Origin: Pseudomonas trivialis
Lineage (GTDB): Bacteria > Pseudomonadota > Gammaproteobacteria > Pseudomonadales > Pseudomonadaceae
Direction: 5' to 3'
Assembly (NCBI RefSeq): GCF_001439805.1
Contig: NZ_JYLK01000017.1
Coordinates: 62,001 to 126,000, forward strand
Length of the DNA stretch: 64,000 nucleotides
Shown here piece after piece: positions 49,316 through 62,297 of this stretch. The position numbers were made by a program, and so were the translations under genes. Within the stretch, counting starts at the first letter, position 1; every line of letters starts with the position of its first letter. The notes under the pieces were generated by a model. It made no database searches and was not told where the DNA came from. It was given only the letters and a program-made list of their open reading frames with translations.

Positions 49316-52300
49316 TTACAGGTCGGCGTCGTTGAGCTCGGCCATCAGCGCGTTGAGTTCGTCATCCGACATGCCGGAGGCGCTGAACTCGGCGCTTTGC
49401 GCCTGCGCCGGGCTTTTGTCCAGCGGCTGGGCGACGCTGGCCATGGCGGCGATGCTCTGGTGCTCGAACACGTGCTTGGCCGACAGTGCGATGCCTTGTT
49501 CGTGGGCCTGGGCCACCACTTGCAGGCTGAGAATCGAGTCGCCGCCGATGGCGAAGAAGCTCTCGGTGACGCTGACACGGGGCAGTTTCAGGACCTTGGC
49601 GACGATGGTGTGCAGCGTGGTTTCCATCGGCGTGCGCGGGGCCACATGGCTGCTCTGGTCAAGTTGATCCGGGTCGGGCAACTGCTGGAGGTCGAGCTTG
49701 CCGTTGGGCGTGCGCGGGAAGGCGCTGAGGGTGATTACGCGGGTGGGCACCATGTACGACGGCAAGCGCTCGCCGAGGTAGCGCTTGAGCGCTTCGGAAT
49801 CCGGCGCATAGCCGTGGGCGGCGAGCACGTAGGCGAGCAGGCGCTTGCCGGCGGGCTGGTCCTGCACGATCACTGCCGCTTCGCGCACGTCGCTGTGGCT
49901 GCACAGTTGGCGCTCGATCTCGCCGAGCTCGATGCGGTAGCCGCGCAACTTGACCTGATGGTCCTTGCGCCCGAGGAACGCCAGGCGCCCGTCGGCCAGC
50001 CAGCAGGCGAGGTCGCCGGTACGGTAGGCGCGGGTGCCATCGGCGAGGGTGACGAAGGCGTTGGCGGTTTCTTCGGGTTTGTGGCGGTAACCCCGGGCCA
50101 GGGTCGGGCCGGCAAGAATGATCTCGCCCGGTTCACCGATGCCGCTGGCGACGTCGTGTTCATTGAGCACGCGCAGGTCCATGCCGGCAATCGGGCGGCC
50201 GATGGTCAGGGCGCGGTCGGTGTCGAGCACGTCGTAAGTGGCCCACACGGTGGCTTCGGTGGGGCCGTATTCGTTGACCAGCAAGGCGCCGGGCAGGGCG
50301 TTGCGGTGCTGGGCAATCAGCGACGGCGGGCAGGCCTCACCGGCAACGATCCAGCAGCGCAGGCTGTCGGCGCCACCCAACTGGTCCAGCAGCGCCTGGT
50401 ACAGCGACGGCAGCGACAGGCCATGGCTGACCCGGTGCTGCGCGATCAACTGCGCCAGGCGCGCCATGTCCAGTTCTTCGCCGGGCGCCGGCAAGACCAG
50501 GCGACCGCCCTGGGCCAGGGTCCAGAAAATGCCGGCCACCGAGCTGTCGAAGGCAAATGACGACAGCAGCAGGTAGGCGCTCACGGGCGTCTCATAGGCG
50601 GCCATGCGCACCTGGGTGGAATGGCTCAGGGCGCCGTGGCTGATTTCCACGGCTTTGGGTGCGCCGGTGGAACCGGAGGTGTAGATCAGGTACGCAAGGT
50701 CGTCGCGGTGGGGCAGTGGCAATGGCGGCAGCGCGCTGGCGGCGTGCAGATCGGCCAGCACAAAGCAGTGCAGGCCGGTCGGGACGCTGTCGGCCAGCTC
50801 GGGGCTGACGACGATGTGCGCGATGGCGCTGTCGGCGAGCATGTAGGCGCGCCGGTCCTGCGGGTAAGTGGGGTCGACCGGCACGTAGGCGCCACCGGCC
50901 TTCATTACGGCGAGCATGGCGACGATGGCGGCGTTGCCGCGCGGGAACAGAATGCCCACCGGCACGTTGGCGGCGATCCCGGCGTTCGCCAGTTGGTGCG
51001 CCAGTTGGGTGGCGCTGGCGTCCAGTTGCGCGTAGGTCAGGTCGCCCTGTTGATCGCTGAGGGCGACGGCATCGGGCTGGCGCTGCACCTGGCGGGCGAT
51101 CAGCTCCACCAGCGTCACCGCTTCGATCTCCGGCTGCTGTGTCGGTGCGGCGATGATCGCAGTTTGCTGCGGGCCGCTGATGGGCAGTAGTGCCCAGGTC
51201 TGCTGCGGGTTGGCCAGCGCGGCCTGCAGCAGTTGCGTCCATTGCTCGGCCAGGCAGGCGGCCGCTTCGGTGCTGAGCTGATTGCAGTCGTAGACCAACT
51301 GGGCGCGGAGCCGGTCGCTGCCTTGATGGACCTGCAGGCACGCCTTGGCCGGGCTCGTCACCGCGCTGGCCTCGCGCTCGCGCGGGTCACTGGCGCGCCA
51401 GGCGAAGGCGTAACCGCCGCTGAGGTCGCCAGTGTAATAGTCCTGCCAGCCGGCGGCGCGCTCTACCAGGGTGCCGATATGGCTGCTCTGTTCCAGCAGG
51501 GTGGCCTGCGCCTGCAGGTCGATGCGCAGGGGCAGGCTCTGCTCGAACAGGCCCACGGCGCTGTCGAGTTCCGGTCCACGGCTGGGGTGAATCAGGGTAA
51601 TGGGCACTTGCTGCTGCCCGGACAGGCGCCCGAGCAGCACGGCCCAGGCGGTCAGCATCAGGTGGGCGGTGAAGGCCGGGTGGTTGGGCAGGCTGATGTC
51701 CAGATGTGCGGGGGCAAATCCACCGTCACGGGGTGTTTCCAGTGACAGTTGCAAGGCATGCCGTTCGTGCTCGGCCCCAGGGTTCCAGAACAGCGCGCCG
51801 GGATGCTGCGGTGCGTCTTCGACCAGGCTCCAGCGCCATTCGGCGTAATCGGCGTATTGCAGGCTGTCGGCGAGGTCCGGTGGGGTGTCTTGCAGCAGGG
51901 CTGTCGCCAGCAGTGTGAGGCTGGCGAGGTCCAGGTGACTGCTGGCGGCGGCCAGGTGCAGCACCTGGCCGTCGGGCCGTTGCACGAGGGTGACCGTCAG
52001 CGGCGGTGTCCAGTCCTGCGGCAGCGACGGGATCTGCTGCGCAAGGCTCACACGCAACGCGGACGTGTCATGGATCACCTGCACCGGGTGGCGCAAGCCG
52101 GGCACCGGCGTCAGTTGGGTGCGCAGGATCTCGCTGCCGCCCGCCAGCGCCTGCAGGCGCTGTGTGAGGGTGTCAGCGTCGACCGGCTGGGTCACGGCCC
52201 ATTGCAGCTGGCAACCGAACGGGTGCCGGCTGCCGCCGTTGAGGTGTGGGTAAAGGGACGCCTGTTGCGGCGAGATGCGAAAGCCTTGAAGTCCGTTCAT
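49316..52300 (-). CDS. NRPS: interface-like C domain - A(His, probable) - T
   Basis: 994 residues from ATG 52300 (MNGLQGFRISPQQ). The N-terminal condensation-like domain (1-430) has SSHLDLAS where HHxxxDG belongs, so it should not form peptide bonds. The A domain (about 440-870) has the pocket D-S-A-L-I-A-E-V-W-K, closest to the histidine code DSELTAEVCK (7 of 10). The carrier core is FFAIGGDSI (about 920), and an acidic tail follows. The C domain it needs is at the end of the FAAL protein. A beta-hydroxylase gene lies immediately upstream, so this module probably loads His and presents it for beta-hydroxylation as residue one. Confidence 0.9.
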   Translation of the reverse strand: MNGLQGFRISPQQASLYPHLNGGSRHPFGCQLQWAVTQPVDADTLTQRLQALAGGSEILRTQLTPVPGLRHPVQVIHDTSALRVSLAQQIPSLPQDWTPPLTVTLVQRPDGQVLHLAAASSHLDLASLTLLATALLQDTPPDLADSLQYADYAEWRWSLVEDAPQHPGALFWNPGAEHERHALQLSLETPRDGGFAPAHLDISLPNHPAFTAHLMLTAWAVLLGRLSGQQQVPITLIHPSRGPELDSAVGLFEQSLPLRIDLQAQATLLEQSSHIGTLVERAAGWQDYYTGDLSGGYAFAWRASDPREREASAVTSPAKACLQVHQGSDRLRAQLVYDCNQLSTEAAACLAEQWTQLLQAALANPQQTWALLPISGPQQTAIIAAPTQQPEIEAVTLVELIARQVQRQPDAVALSDQQGDLTYAQLDASATQLAHQLANAGIAANVPVGILFPRGNAAIVAMLAVMKAGGAYVPVDPTYPQDRRAYMLADSAIAHIVVSPELADSVPTGLHCFVLADLHAASALPPLPLPHRDDLAYLIYTSGSTGAPKAVEISHGALSHSTQVRMAAYETPVSAYLLLSSFAFDSSVAGIFWTLAQGGRLVLPAPGEELDMARLAQLIAQHRVSHGLSLPSLYQALLDQLGGADSLRCWIVAGEACPPSLIAQHRNALPGALLVNEYGPTEATVWATYDVLDTDRALTIGRPIAGMDLRVLNEHDVASGIGEPGEIILAGPTLARGYRHKPEETANAFVTLADGTRAYRTGDLACWLADGRLAFLGRKDHQVKLRGYRIELGEIERQLCSHSDVREAAVIVQDQPAGKRLLAYVLAAHGYAPDSEALKRYLGERLPSYMVPTRVITLSAFPRTPNGKLDLQQLPDPDQLDQSSHVAPRTPMETTLHTIVAKVLKLPRVSVTESFFAIGGDSILSLQVVAQAHEQGIALSAKHVFEHQSIAAMASVAQPLDKSPAQAQSAEFSASGMSDDELNALMAELNDADL

Positions 52301-52334
52301 GTTCAACTCAACTGCAAAATAGGGGGGAGAGCGC

Positions 52335-53381
52335 TCACACGGCGACGTCGCTGGACAGCAGGGCCTCGGCCATGCCGGTCATGATTGCGCGCTTGCCGGT
52401 AAAGGGTTCGCGGCCGTGGACTGCGAGCATGTTGTCGATAAACAGTACGTCGCCCTGTTGCCAGCTGAAGCGCACCAGCGAATCGAGGTAGGCGGCGCGC
52501 AGCGCTTGCAGCACCTGGGGCTCGATGGGCGTGCCATCGCCGTAAAAGGTGTTGGTGGGCAGGTCGAGGTCGTTGAAGTTGCCTTGCAGCGAATCGCGGA
52601 TCGCCGCCGGCAGGGTGCTGATGTGAAAGAACGTGGCGTGGTTGAACCAGACCTCTTCGCCGGTACGCGGGTGGCGCACCACGGCCGGGCCGCGCTGGCG
52701 AGTGCGCAGGCGGTTGTCTTCCTTCCACTCGACCTCGATGCCGACGCTGGCGCAGTAGGCTTCGACGTCGCTGCGCTCGCTGGACTGGAACACGCTCTGC
52801 CACGGCAGGCCGAAGCCGTCGCCGTAGTTGCGCACGTAGAGCACGCCTTTTTCGCGAAAGCGCGCCTGGATCTCGCTGCTGATGCGTGACTTGACCGTGC
52901 GGGTGGAGCCAATCGGGGTTTCGCCGCCGGTCTCGGAAGGCAACTGGCAGTAGAAGAACAGCCGCAGCGGAAACCGGGGCGAATAGGAATGCTCGTTGTG
53001 CGGAAAGATCATCTGGTCGGCCGGGTAATCGGTCGAGGTGTAGATGTTGCCGCCCACCCGGGTGCGCGGCGAGGCGCGGAACATGTATTCCAGGGCGCCG
53101 GGGGACAGCGCGGCGATGACCTGGTCGAACTGCTCCACCGAGTTGACGCCGAAGCCACGAAACAGCAGGGCGCCGTGTTGCAGCAGTTTCTGTTCCAGGG
53201 CATCGCGCTCACTGGCGGCCCACGCCGCGAGGTCAACGCCTTCGACGGCCGGTTCGATCACCAGCGGCAGGGCATGGTCGGCGCTGAGCAGGCGTTCGCT
53301 GACCAGTTGCCGTGGGGCGACGTTCATCGCTTTGCGGCGTACACCGCCGAGGGTGCGCGGCGTTGGGGGTACGTCTGGCAT
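52335..53381 (-). CDS. TauD/SyrP-type beta-hydroxylase, stand-alone (probably for His)
   Basis: 348 residues from ATG 53381 (MPDVPPTPRTL) with AGAGGTGG upstream; a TTG at 53402 overlapping the FAAL stop is an alternative. It is a Fe(II)/2-oxoglutarate dioxygenase with HNE facial-triad pair in FPHNEHSYSPRFPLR and distal His in LAVHGREPFTGKR. The HxE form matches AsnO/SyrP-type enzymes that hydroxylate carrier-bound amino acids. Its place directly before the His module suggests beta-hydroxyhistidine formation. The substrate is inferred from gene order. Confidence 0.88.
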   Translation of the reverse strand: MPDVPPTPRTLGGVRRKAMNVAPRQLVSERLLSADHALPLVIEPAVEGVDLAAWAASERDALEQKLLQHGALLFRGFGVNSVEQFDQVIAALSPGALEYMFRASPRTRVGGNIYTSTDYPADQMIFPHNEHSYSPRFPLRLFFYCQLPSETGGETPIGSTRTVKSRISSEIQARFREKGVLYVRNYGDGFGLPWQSVFQSSERSDVEAYCASVGIEVEWKEDNRLRTRQRGPAVVRHPRTGEEVWFNHATFFHISTLPAAIRDSLQGNFNDLDLPTNTFYGDGTPIEPQVLQALRAAYLDSLVRFSWQQGDVLFIDNMLAVHGREPFTGKRAIMTGMAEALLSSDVAV

Positions 53382-53398
53382 ACAGGCATCCACCTCTG

Positions 53399-56778
<3,380 letters not shown>

Positions 56779-56782
<4 letters not shown>

Positions 56783-57753
56783 GCCATGGCCACGATGACT
56801 TTGCGGTCACCGGTATAGGGATTGCGCCCGTGGGCGACCAGTCGGTTGTCGAGCATCAGGATGTCGCCGGCCTGCCAGGGGAAGCTTACGGCGGTCTGTT
56901 CATACACGGCGCGCACGCGGTCGAGCAGGGCGTCGGGAATGGCCGAGCCGTCGCCGAAGTACACGTGGCGCGGCAGGTTTTCTTCACCCACGGCGGCCAG
57001 CAGGCTGGCGCGCACGGCGGGCTCGATTGCCGAGACGTGAAACAGGTGCGCCTGGTTGAACCAGACCCACTCGCCGGTGTCCGGGTGCTGCAGCACGGCG
57101 GGGCAGCGCTGGCGGGTGCGCAGGTCGCCGTCGGCTTTCCATTCCCACTCGATGCCGTTGTCCTGGCAGTAGCGCTCGACCTGGGCACGGTCTTGGGTGT
57201 TGAACACTTTTTGCCAGGGCAGGTCGAGGGCGCCGCTGTAGTTGCGCACGTAGAGCAGTTCGCGGCTGGCGAACTGCTCGCGGATCTCGGCGGGCATGCG
57301 CTGATAGATCAGGCGGCTGTCGCAGATCGGCGTTTCGCCGCCGGTTTCACTGGCCTTGATGCAGTGGAACCAGATGCGTGAAGGCCAGGGCCGGGTGTAG
57401 GCCTGTTCGTTATGCAAGGGGATGAACTGGTGCGCCGGGTATTCGGTGGAGCTGTAGACCCCGGCGAATACCTTGCTGCGCGGCGTCGAGCCGAACTCGT
57501 AGCTGGCCAGGGGCGCGCCGAAGCTGGCGGCAAAGCGCTTGAAGTCGATGGGGGTGGCGACCGTGAAGCCGCGAAACAGCACGCCGCCGACGGTGCGCAA
57601 GCTGGCGTCGAGGCTGTCGCGCACGGACTGCTCCAGCGCATGGATCGATTGGCCGGGGTTGGCCTGCACGCACCGGGGCAGGGTGGCGCCGTGGTTATCA
57701 TCCGTGATCAACATGGGCTTGAAACGTCCGTCCGGGTGTTCGATGGAGGTCAT
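56779..57753 (-). CDS. TauD/SyrP-type beta-hydroxylase, stand-alone (probably for Asp)
   Basis: 324 residues from ATG 57753 (MTSIEHPDGRF), preferred over ATG 57765 because AGGA lies upstream of it. The facial triad is PLHNEQAYTRPWPSR and distal His is in LVAHGRNPYTGDRK. It is the first gene of the biosynthetic operon. With two stand-alone and one fused hydroxylase and one His plus two Asp A domains in the pathway, this one most simply serves the internal Asp module of the 3346-residue NRPS. That assignment is by elimination. Its product is only about as similar to the other two as expected for distinct subfamilies. Confidence 0.88.
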
Positions 57754-58008
57754 TGTCTTGCACATCCTGTTTATGCTCTTGGCTTTTCAGCAACGTGACA
57801 GCAGGCCTTGAAAACCGGGCAGAGGCCTTCACAAAACGTTTAACAAAATGTGTTTATCTCGGTACGAAGGGCATACTAGGTGTTAATGAGAGGGATTATC
57901 AATAGTATTCCTTTAATATTTTTTTTGGCTTAGACTCCGCTCCGCTGGGGAAAAAACAGCGTTTGCCAACGTATAAAAATTCGAATAATTGCGGTAGGGG
58001 AGCGGGGC
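57754..58008. promoter_or_regulatory. Divergent control region of the siderophore cluster
   Basis: 255 bp between the biosynthetic operon (leftward) and the TonB receptor (rightward). It is AT-rich compared with its surroundings, contains the Fur-like box at 57882-57900 and must hold both promoters. I see no PvdS-type iron-starvation box. Confidence 0.7.
57882..57900. promoter_or_regulatory. Fur box
   Basis: GTTAATGAGAGGGATTATC matches 14 of 19 positions of the Fur consensus GATAATGATAATCATTATC, with both outer half-sites nearly complete. It lies between the divergent siderophore synthesis and uptake genes, so one site could repress both under iron-replete conditions. Confidence 0.7.
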
Positions 58009-60069
58009 GTGAATCACACAATCAATACACTGGCGTTGGCGGTAGCATCAGCCGTCTGCCTGATGAACACTGCATGGGCGGACGATCAGCCAGCGGCGCT
58101 GGAGATCGCTCCAGTCACCGTCACGGGCGAAAAGATGAACCGTTCGCTCGAGAAGACCCAGTCGAGCGTGGCGGTGGTCACGGAGCAGCAACTGCGCGAA
58201 AAGGCCGATCACAACCTGATCGATGTGTTTGCCCGCACACCTGGGGTGTACAACCAGTCGGGTAACGAGAACTGGGGGATTCGTGGCGTGCCGGTGTCCG
58301 GTTTCGATGACCAGGGCCCGGCGACGTTGAACGGCGCGATTTCGGTGTATGTGGATGGCGCCCAGCAACCCAACCGCGCGTTGACGCTGAGCCCGGTTGG
58401 CCTGTGGGATACCGAACAGGTCGAAGTGCTGCTTGGCCCGCAGTCCACCACTCAGGGGCGCAACTCCCTGGCCGGTGCGGTGGTGATCACCACCCGCAAC
58501 CCCACTTTCGAACCCACCTTCTCCGCCCAGACCAACATCGGCAACTACGGTGAGCACGGCGTGGCCGTGGCCGGCGGTGGCTCGATCATCGACGACAAGG
58601 TCGCCGGCCGCATCGCCATCGATACCCAGGACGGCGACGGCTATATCCGCAACACCACCAATAACGATGACGCCAACCCGCACCGCACCAGCAACTATCG
58701 CGGCAAGTTGTTGATCACGCCGAACGACGACATCGATGTGCTGCTGACCTACGCGCACAACGAGCACCGCCAGGGCGACAACTCGATCACGCGTATCGGC
58801 GACAAGGTGCAGTACTACAAGATTGCGTCCAACACCAAGGCCTACGACAACCTCAACCAGGACACCGTGAGCGCGAAGATCGACTGGCGCCTCAACGACG
58901 CCTGGACGCTGACCAACATGACCAGCTACACCCACTCGGGCTACACCGCGCGCAAGGACTTCGACCAGACCGCCACGGCCAACAACGTCATCCTGCGCGA
59001 GCAGAACGGCGACATGTTCAGCCAGGAACTGCGTCTGGCGTATCAGAACGACACCGTGCGCAGCTTCGGCGGGCTGTACCTGGGCAATACCACCAACAGC
59101 TTCCACGACCGCTTGCTGTTCAACAACGTGCAGCGCGGCGCCGCCAAGGGCGATGTGGATATCAACAACGCTGCGGTGTTTGGTGAAGTGAACTGGGACT
59201 TTGCGCCCAACTGGACGCTGATCACCGGCCTGCGCTACGACTACGAGACCAACGATACCGATATCAAGCAGGACGACTTCTCCAGCCCCTCCAAGGCGAA
59301 AAAGACGTTTAACGCGTTCCTGCCAAAGGTCGGCGTTGACTATCAATTCATGCCGGACCAGTACGTCGGGTTCATGGTGCAGAAAGGCTACCGCGGCGGT
59401 GGTGTCAACGTGCGAGCCGGTGGCGGTCACGTTGCCTACGATCCGGAATACACCACCAACTACGAGCTGTCGTACCGCGGATCGTTCCTCGAGAAGAGCC
59501 TGCGCGCACGCGCCAACCTGTACTACACCGACTGGAAAGACCAGCAGGTGAGCGTGCTCGATCCAACGGGTAATTTCTTCCTGGTTTACAACGCCGGTCG
59601 CAGCGACATCAAGGGCCTGGAAGTGTCCGTCGAAAAAGACTTTGGCGAGCAGTTCACCCTGAACGTCGGCGGCGCGGTCACCGACTCCAAGTACAAGGAA
59701 TTCAACACCGGTGACGGTAATGATCGCAGCGGCCAGCCGTTCCTCTACTCGCCCAAATACAAGATGTCGGTGGGCGGCACCTACCGCTGGAATGACCGCC
59801 TGACCCTCAACACCGACCTGACCTACCAGAGCACCGCGCCGTCCGACTTCGAGTTCGATGCTGCTGGCAATGTGAGCAAGGTGCGTCGCAGTGACAACTA
59901 TGTGCTGACCAACTTCAGCACCGAATACAAGGTCACCAAGAACGTCGCGGTGTCCGGTTACCTGAAAAACGCGTTCGGCAAGGAATACGTCACCAGCAAC
60001 CGCATCGGCGACATCATCGATGTGGGCGCGCCACGCACGTTCGGCCTGGTGCTGCGTTACGACATGTAA
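58009..60069 (+). CDS. TonB-dependent outer-membrane receptor for the siderophore
   Basis: 686 residues, GTG start with GGGGAG about 6 bases upstream. The signal peptide is cut after NTAWA (near residue 24). A TonB-box-like APVTVTG follows, then the plug domain (TPGVYNQSGNENWGIRG, VEVLLGPQSTTQGRNSLAGAVVITT) and a beta-barrel to the end. No N-terminal STN signalling extension is present, so it should not drive a FecR/ECF sigma cascade. The protein ends LVLRYDM rather than the usual terminal Phe. Divergence from the NRPS operon makes the cluster's own ferric-lipopeptide the expected ligand. Confidence 0.93.
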   Translation: MNHTINTLALAVASAVCLMNTAWADDQPAALEIAPVTVTGEKMNRSLEKTQSSVAVVTEQQLREKADHNLIDVFARTPGVYNQSGNENWGIRGVPVSGFDDQGPATLNGAISVYVDGAQQPNRALTLSPVGLWDTEQVEVLLGPQSTTQGRNSLAGAVVITTRNPTFEPTFSAQTNIGNYGEHGVAVAGGGSIIDDKVAGRIAIDTQDGDGYIRNTTNNDDANPHRTSNYRGKLLITPNDDIDVLLTYAHNEHRQGDNSITRIGDKVQYYKIASNTKAYDNLNQDTVSAKIDWRLNDAWTLTNMTSYTHSGYTARKDFDQTATANNVILREQNGDMFSQELRLAYQNDTVRSFGGLYLGNTTNSFHDRLLFNNVQRGAAKGDVDINNAAVFGEVNWDFAPNWTLITGLRYDYETNDTDIKQDDFSSPSKAKKTFNAFLPKVGVDYQFMPDQYVGFMVQKGYRGGGVNVRAGGGHVAYDPEYTTNYELSYRGSFLEKSLRARANLYYTDWKDQQVSVLDPTGNFFLVYNAGRSDIKGLEVSVEKDFGEQFTLNVGGAVTDSKYKEFNTGDGNDRSGQPFLYSPKYKMSVGGTYRWNDRLTLNTDLTYQSTAPSDFEFDAAGNVSKVRRSDNYVLTNFSTEYKVTKNVAVSGYLKNAFGKEYVTSNRIGDIIDVGAPRTFGLVLRYDM

Positions 60070-60076
60070 ATCGCTG

Positions 60077-60104
60077 GACGCCGGGGCCGCAGGGTCTCGG
60101 CGTC
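60077..60104 (+). terminator. Hairpin between receptor and aminotransferase genes
   Basis: GACGCCG (60077-60083) pairs with CGGCGTC (60098-60104) around a 14-base loop, followed by TGGTTT. It may be a weak terminator lowering expression of the downstream gene, or an mRNA-processing stem; the U-tract is poor. Confidence 0.35.
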
Positions 60105-60155
60105 TGGTTTGCCTGGCGCACTCTGCTTCCACACCCAGCCTCCCTGGAGGACTTC

Positions 60156-61559
60156 ATGAACGCCGTTTCGAATGCCACGACGGGTGGTGCAGCACAGCTA
60201 CGCCTGTCGCACACCGGATTGTCCCAGCCCTATTGCCTGGACCTGACGCCGATGCTCGAGCGCCAGCAACAGCAGGAGTCGAATGCGCGCAGCTACCCAC
60301 GGCGCATTCCGCTGGTACTTGAACGGGCCCACGGCATCTACGTACAGGACAGTCGCGGCCAGGTGTTTGTCGATTGCCTGGCCGGCGCCGGTACCCTGGC
60401 GCTGGGCCACAACCACCCGGTGATCATTGAAGCGATCACGCAATTGATGACCGCCGGCGTGCCGATGCACACCCTGGACCTGATGACACCGGTCAAGGAT
60501 GCCTTCGTGCAGGAAATCTTCGGCTGCCTGCCGGCGGATTTCGCTCGCAACGCGCGCATTCAGTTTTGCGGCCCCAGCGGGGCGGACGCGGTGGAAGCCG
60601 CGCTCAAGCTGACCCGCACCGCCACTGGGCGGCATTCGGTGCTGGCGTTCGAGGGGGCCTACCACGGCATGACCCTGGGGACGCTGGCCATCAGCGGCAA
60701 CCTGTCACCCAAAAATGCCCTCGGCGCCCTGATGCCTGGGGTGCAGCGCCTGCCGTTCCCCCATGATTATCGCTGTCCGTTCGGCGTCGCCGGCGAGCAG
60801 GGTGTCACCCTCAACCTGCGTTACCTGGAGCACCTGCTCAACGACCCGGAAAGCGGCGTGACCCTGCCGGGCGCGATGATTCTTGAACCGATCCAGGGGG
60901 AGGGCGGGGTGATCGCCGCGCCGGACCGCTGGCTGCAGGAGCTGCGACGCCTGACCGCCGCCCACGGCATTCCGTTGATCGTCGACGAAATCCAGTGCGG
61001 CATCGGGCGCAGCGGGCGCATGTTCGGCTTCGAGCAGTCGGGCATCACCCCGGACGTGATCACGTTGTCCAAGGCCATCGGTGGCGGCTTGCCGTTGTCG
61101 GTGATGGTCTACAACGACTCGCTGGATGTGTGGCAGCCCGGTGCCCATGCCGGCACCTTCCGTGGCAACCAGTTGGCCATGGCGGCCGGCACCGCGACCT
61201 TGCGTTTTATTCGCGACAATCACCTGGTGGCCCACGCCGAAACCGTGGGCGCGCACCTGCGCAAACAGTTGCAGGCGCTGCAGGGCGAATTTCCCTGGAT
61301 CGGCGATGTGCGCGGACGCGGCCTGATGCTGGGCATGGAAATCGTCGATCCCCATGGGCTCGCTGACGTACAAGGGCATCCACCGGTCGACGCAGTACGC
61401 GCCAAGGCCTTCCAGCAGGCGTGCCTCAGGCACGGGTTGATCGTGGAGCTGGGCGGACGTCATGGCGCCACCGTGCGCTTTCTGCCGCCGCTGATCATCA
61501 CCGAGCAGGAGATTGATTTTGTGGCGCAGATCCTGTTTGAGGCGGCGCGTTCAGTTTGA
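60156..61559 (+). CDS. Diaminobutyrate-2-oxoglutarate aminotransferase
   Basis: 467 residues, ATG with GGAGG 7 bases upstream. A class III PLP aminotransferase: GAGTLALGHNHP, QFCGPSGADAVEAALKL, AYHGMTLG, LIVDEIQCGIGRSG and LSKAIGGGLPL with the PLP Lys near 305. The family (PvdH/DAT) makes L-2,4-diaminobutyrate from aspartate semialdehyde with glutamate. Two A domains of the cluster have acidic pockets suited to Dab, which explains its presence. It follows the receptor by 86 bp on the same strand and probably shares the Fur-controlled promoter. Confidence 0.9.
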   Translation: MNAVSNATTGGAAQLRLSHTGLSQPYCLDLTPMLERQQQQESNARSYPRRIPLVLERAHGIYVQDSRGQVFVDCLAGAGTLALGHNHPVIIEAITQLMTAGVPMHTLDLMTPVKDAFVQEIFGCLPADFARNARIQFCGPSGADAVEAALKLTRTATGRHSVLAFEGAYHGMTLGTLAISGNLSPKNALGALMPGVQRLPFPHDYRCPFGVAGEQGVTLNLRYLEHLLNDPESGVTLPGAMILEPIQGEGGVIAAPDRWLQELRRLTAAHGIPLIVDEIQCGIGRSGRMFGFEQSGITPDVITLSKAIGGGLPLSVMVYNDSLDVWQPGAHAGTFRGNQLAMAAGTATLRFIRDNHLVAHAETVGAHLRKQLQALQGEFPWIGDVRGRGLMLGMEIVDPHGLADVQGHPPVDAVRAKAFQQACLRHGLIVELGGRHGATVRFLPPLIITEQEIDFVAQILFEAARSV

Positions 61560-61562
61560 TCA

Positions 61563-62297
61563 TCAAGGCTTCGACGCCTGGCCGGATAACTGGATGACAT
61601 GGGTTTGCAGCATGAAGTTGAAGCTGGACACGCTGTTGAACGTCAAAGAGGCGTTGGCGGCCAGCGGTGATGTCAGCGCCTGGCACAGCGTTTCGCCCGG
61701 CAACACGTAAGCCTTGTTGAAGGTAATGTCGGCCTTGGTCGGCGCACTGGACATGGTCGGATCAAAACGAAATACCTTGCGCGACGGGTTGCTCATACAG
61801 AGTTTCCCCTGCGTTTGCTTGAAGCTGATTTGCTTCCAGGTGTCGACCTCGGACACGTTGGGATCCACGCCAATGATCACGGGCAGATCCTGACCGATGA
61901 CGAATTTCACCTTGCCTGCGGCTTGCTGCTGTGGGGGCAACCCTGAAAACAGCACCCGTGCGATGTGTTCCTTGTCGAGGGGCTTGTTGCCACGGAAGAT
62001 CACGCGCACGGTCTGGTTTTTACCGGGCGCGACCACCACGGTTTGCGGCACGGTGTACAACACGCCACCGTCGAGGTCGTCATCGGGCAGTTTGCTCACT
62101 TTGCTGTAGAGCAGCACGGCTTCGTCACTGTTGTTTTTAAGGTCGATGGTGGCCTCTTTCTGTCCTTTTTCAATCAGCACCGCAGAGGCGCTGGGTTGCA
62201 CCTGGGCGTCAGCCAGCAGGGGCATGGCTGACAGGCAGGCCAGCCAGAGGGATTTTTTGCCGAGAGCAGTCAAACGTTGTATCGATAATTTGTTCAT
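61563..62297 (-). CDS. Fimbrial periplasmic chaperone
   Basis: 244 residues, ATG with GGAG about 7 bases upstream. A long signal peptide ends near LLADA. The mature protein is a PapD-like immunoglobulin-fold chaperone: VLIEKGQKEATIDLKNNSDEA at the first strand, NQTVRVIFRG for the subunit-capping strand and FVIGQDLPVIIG in the middle. It carries pilin subunits to the usher. It lies downstream of the usher and overlaps its end by 89 bp in another frame. It converges on the aminotransferase gene with 3 bp between stop codons. Confidence 0.85.
   Translation of the reverse strand: MNKLSIQRLTALGKKSLWLACLSAMPLLADAQVQPSASAVLIEKGQKEATIDLKNNSDEAVLLYSKVSKLPDDDLDGGVLYTVPQTVVVAPGKNQTVRVIFRGNKPLDKEHIARVLFSGLPPQQQAAGKVKFVIGQDLPVIIGVDPNVSEVDTWKQISFKQTQGKLCMSNPSRKVFRFDPTMSSAPTKADITFNKAYVLPGETLCQALTSPLAANASLTFNSVSSFNFMLQTHVIQLSGQASKP

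Noticed and set aside
57841..58008. PvdS-type iron-starvation box for the receptor or NRPS operon
   Set aside because: No TAAAT element with a CGT at the right distance could be found; only the Fur-like box is supported.
58048..60132. 694-codon minus-strand frame opposite the TonB receptor
   Set aside because: Antisense shadow; the plus strand has signal peptide, plug and barrel features.
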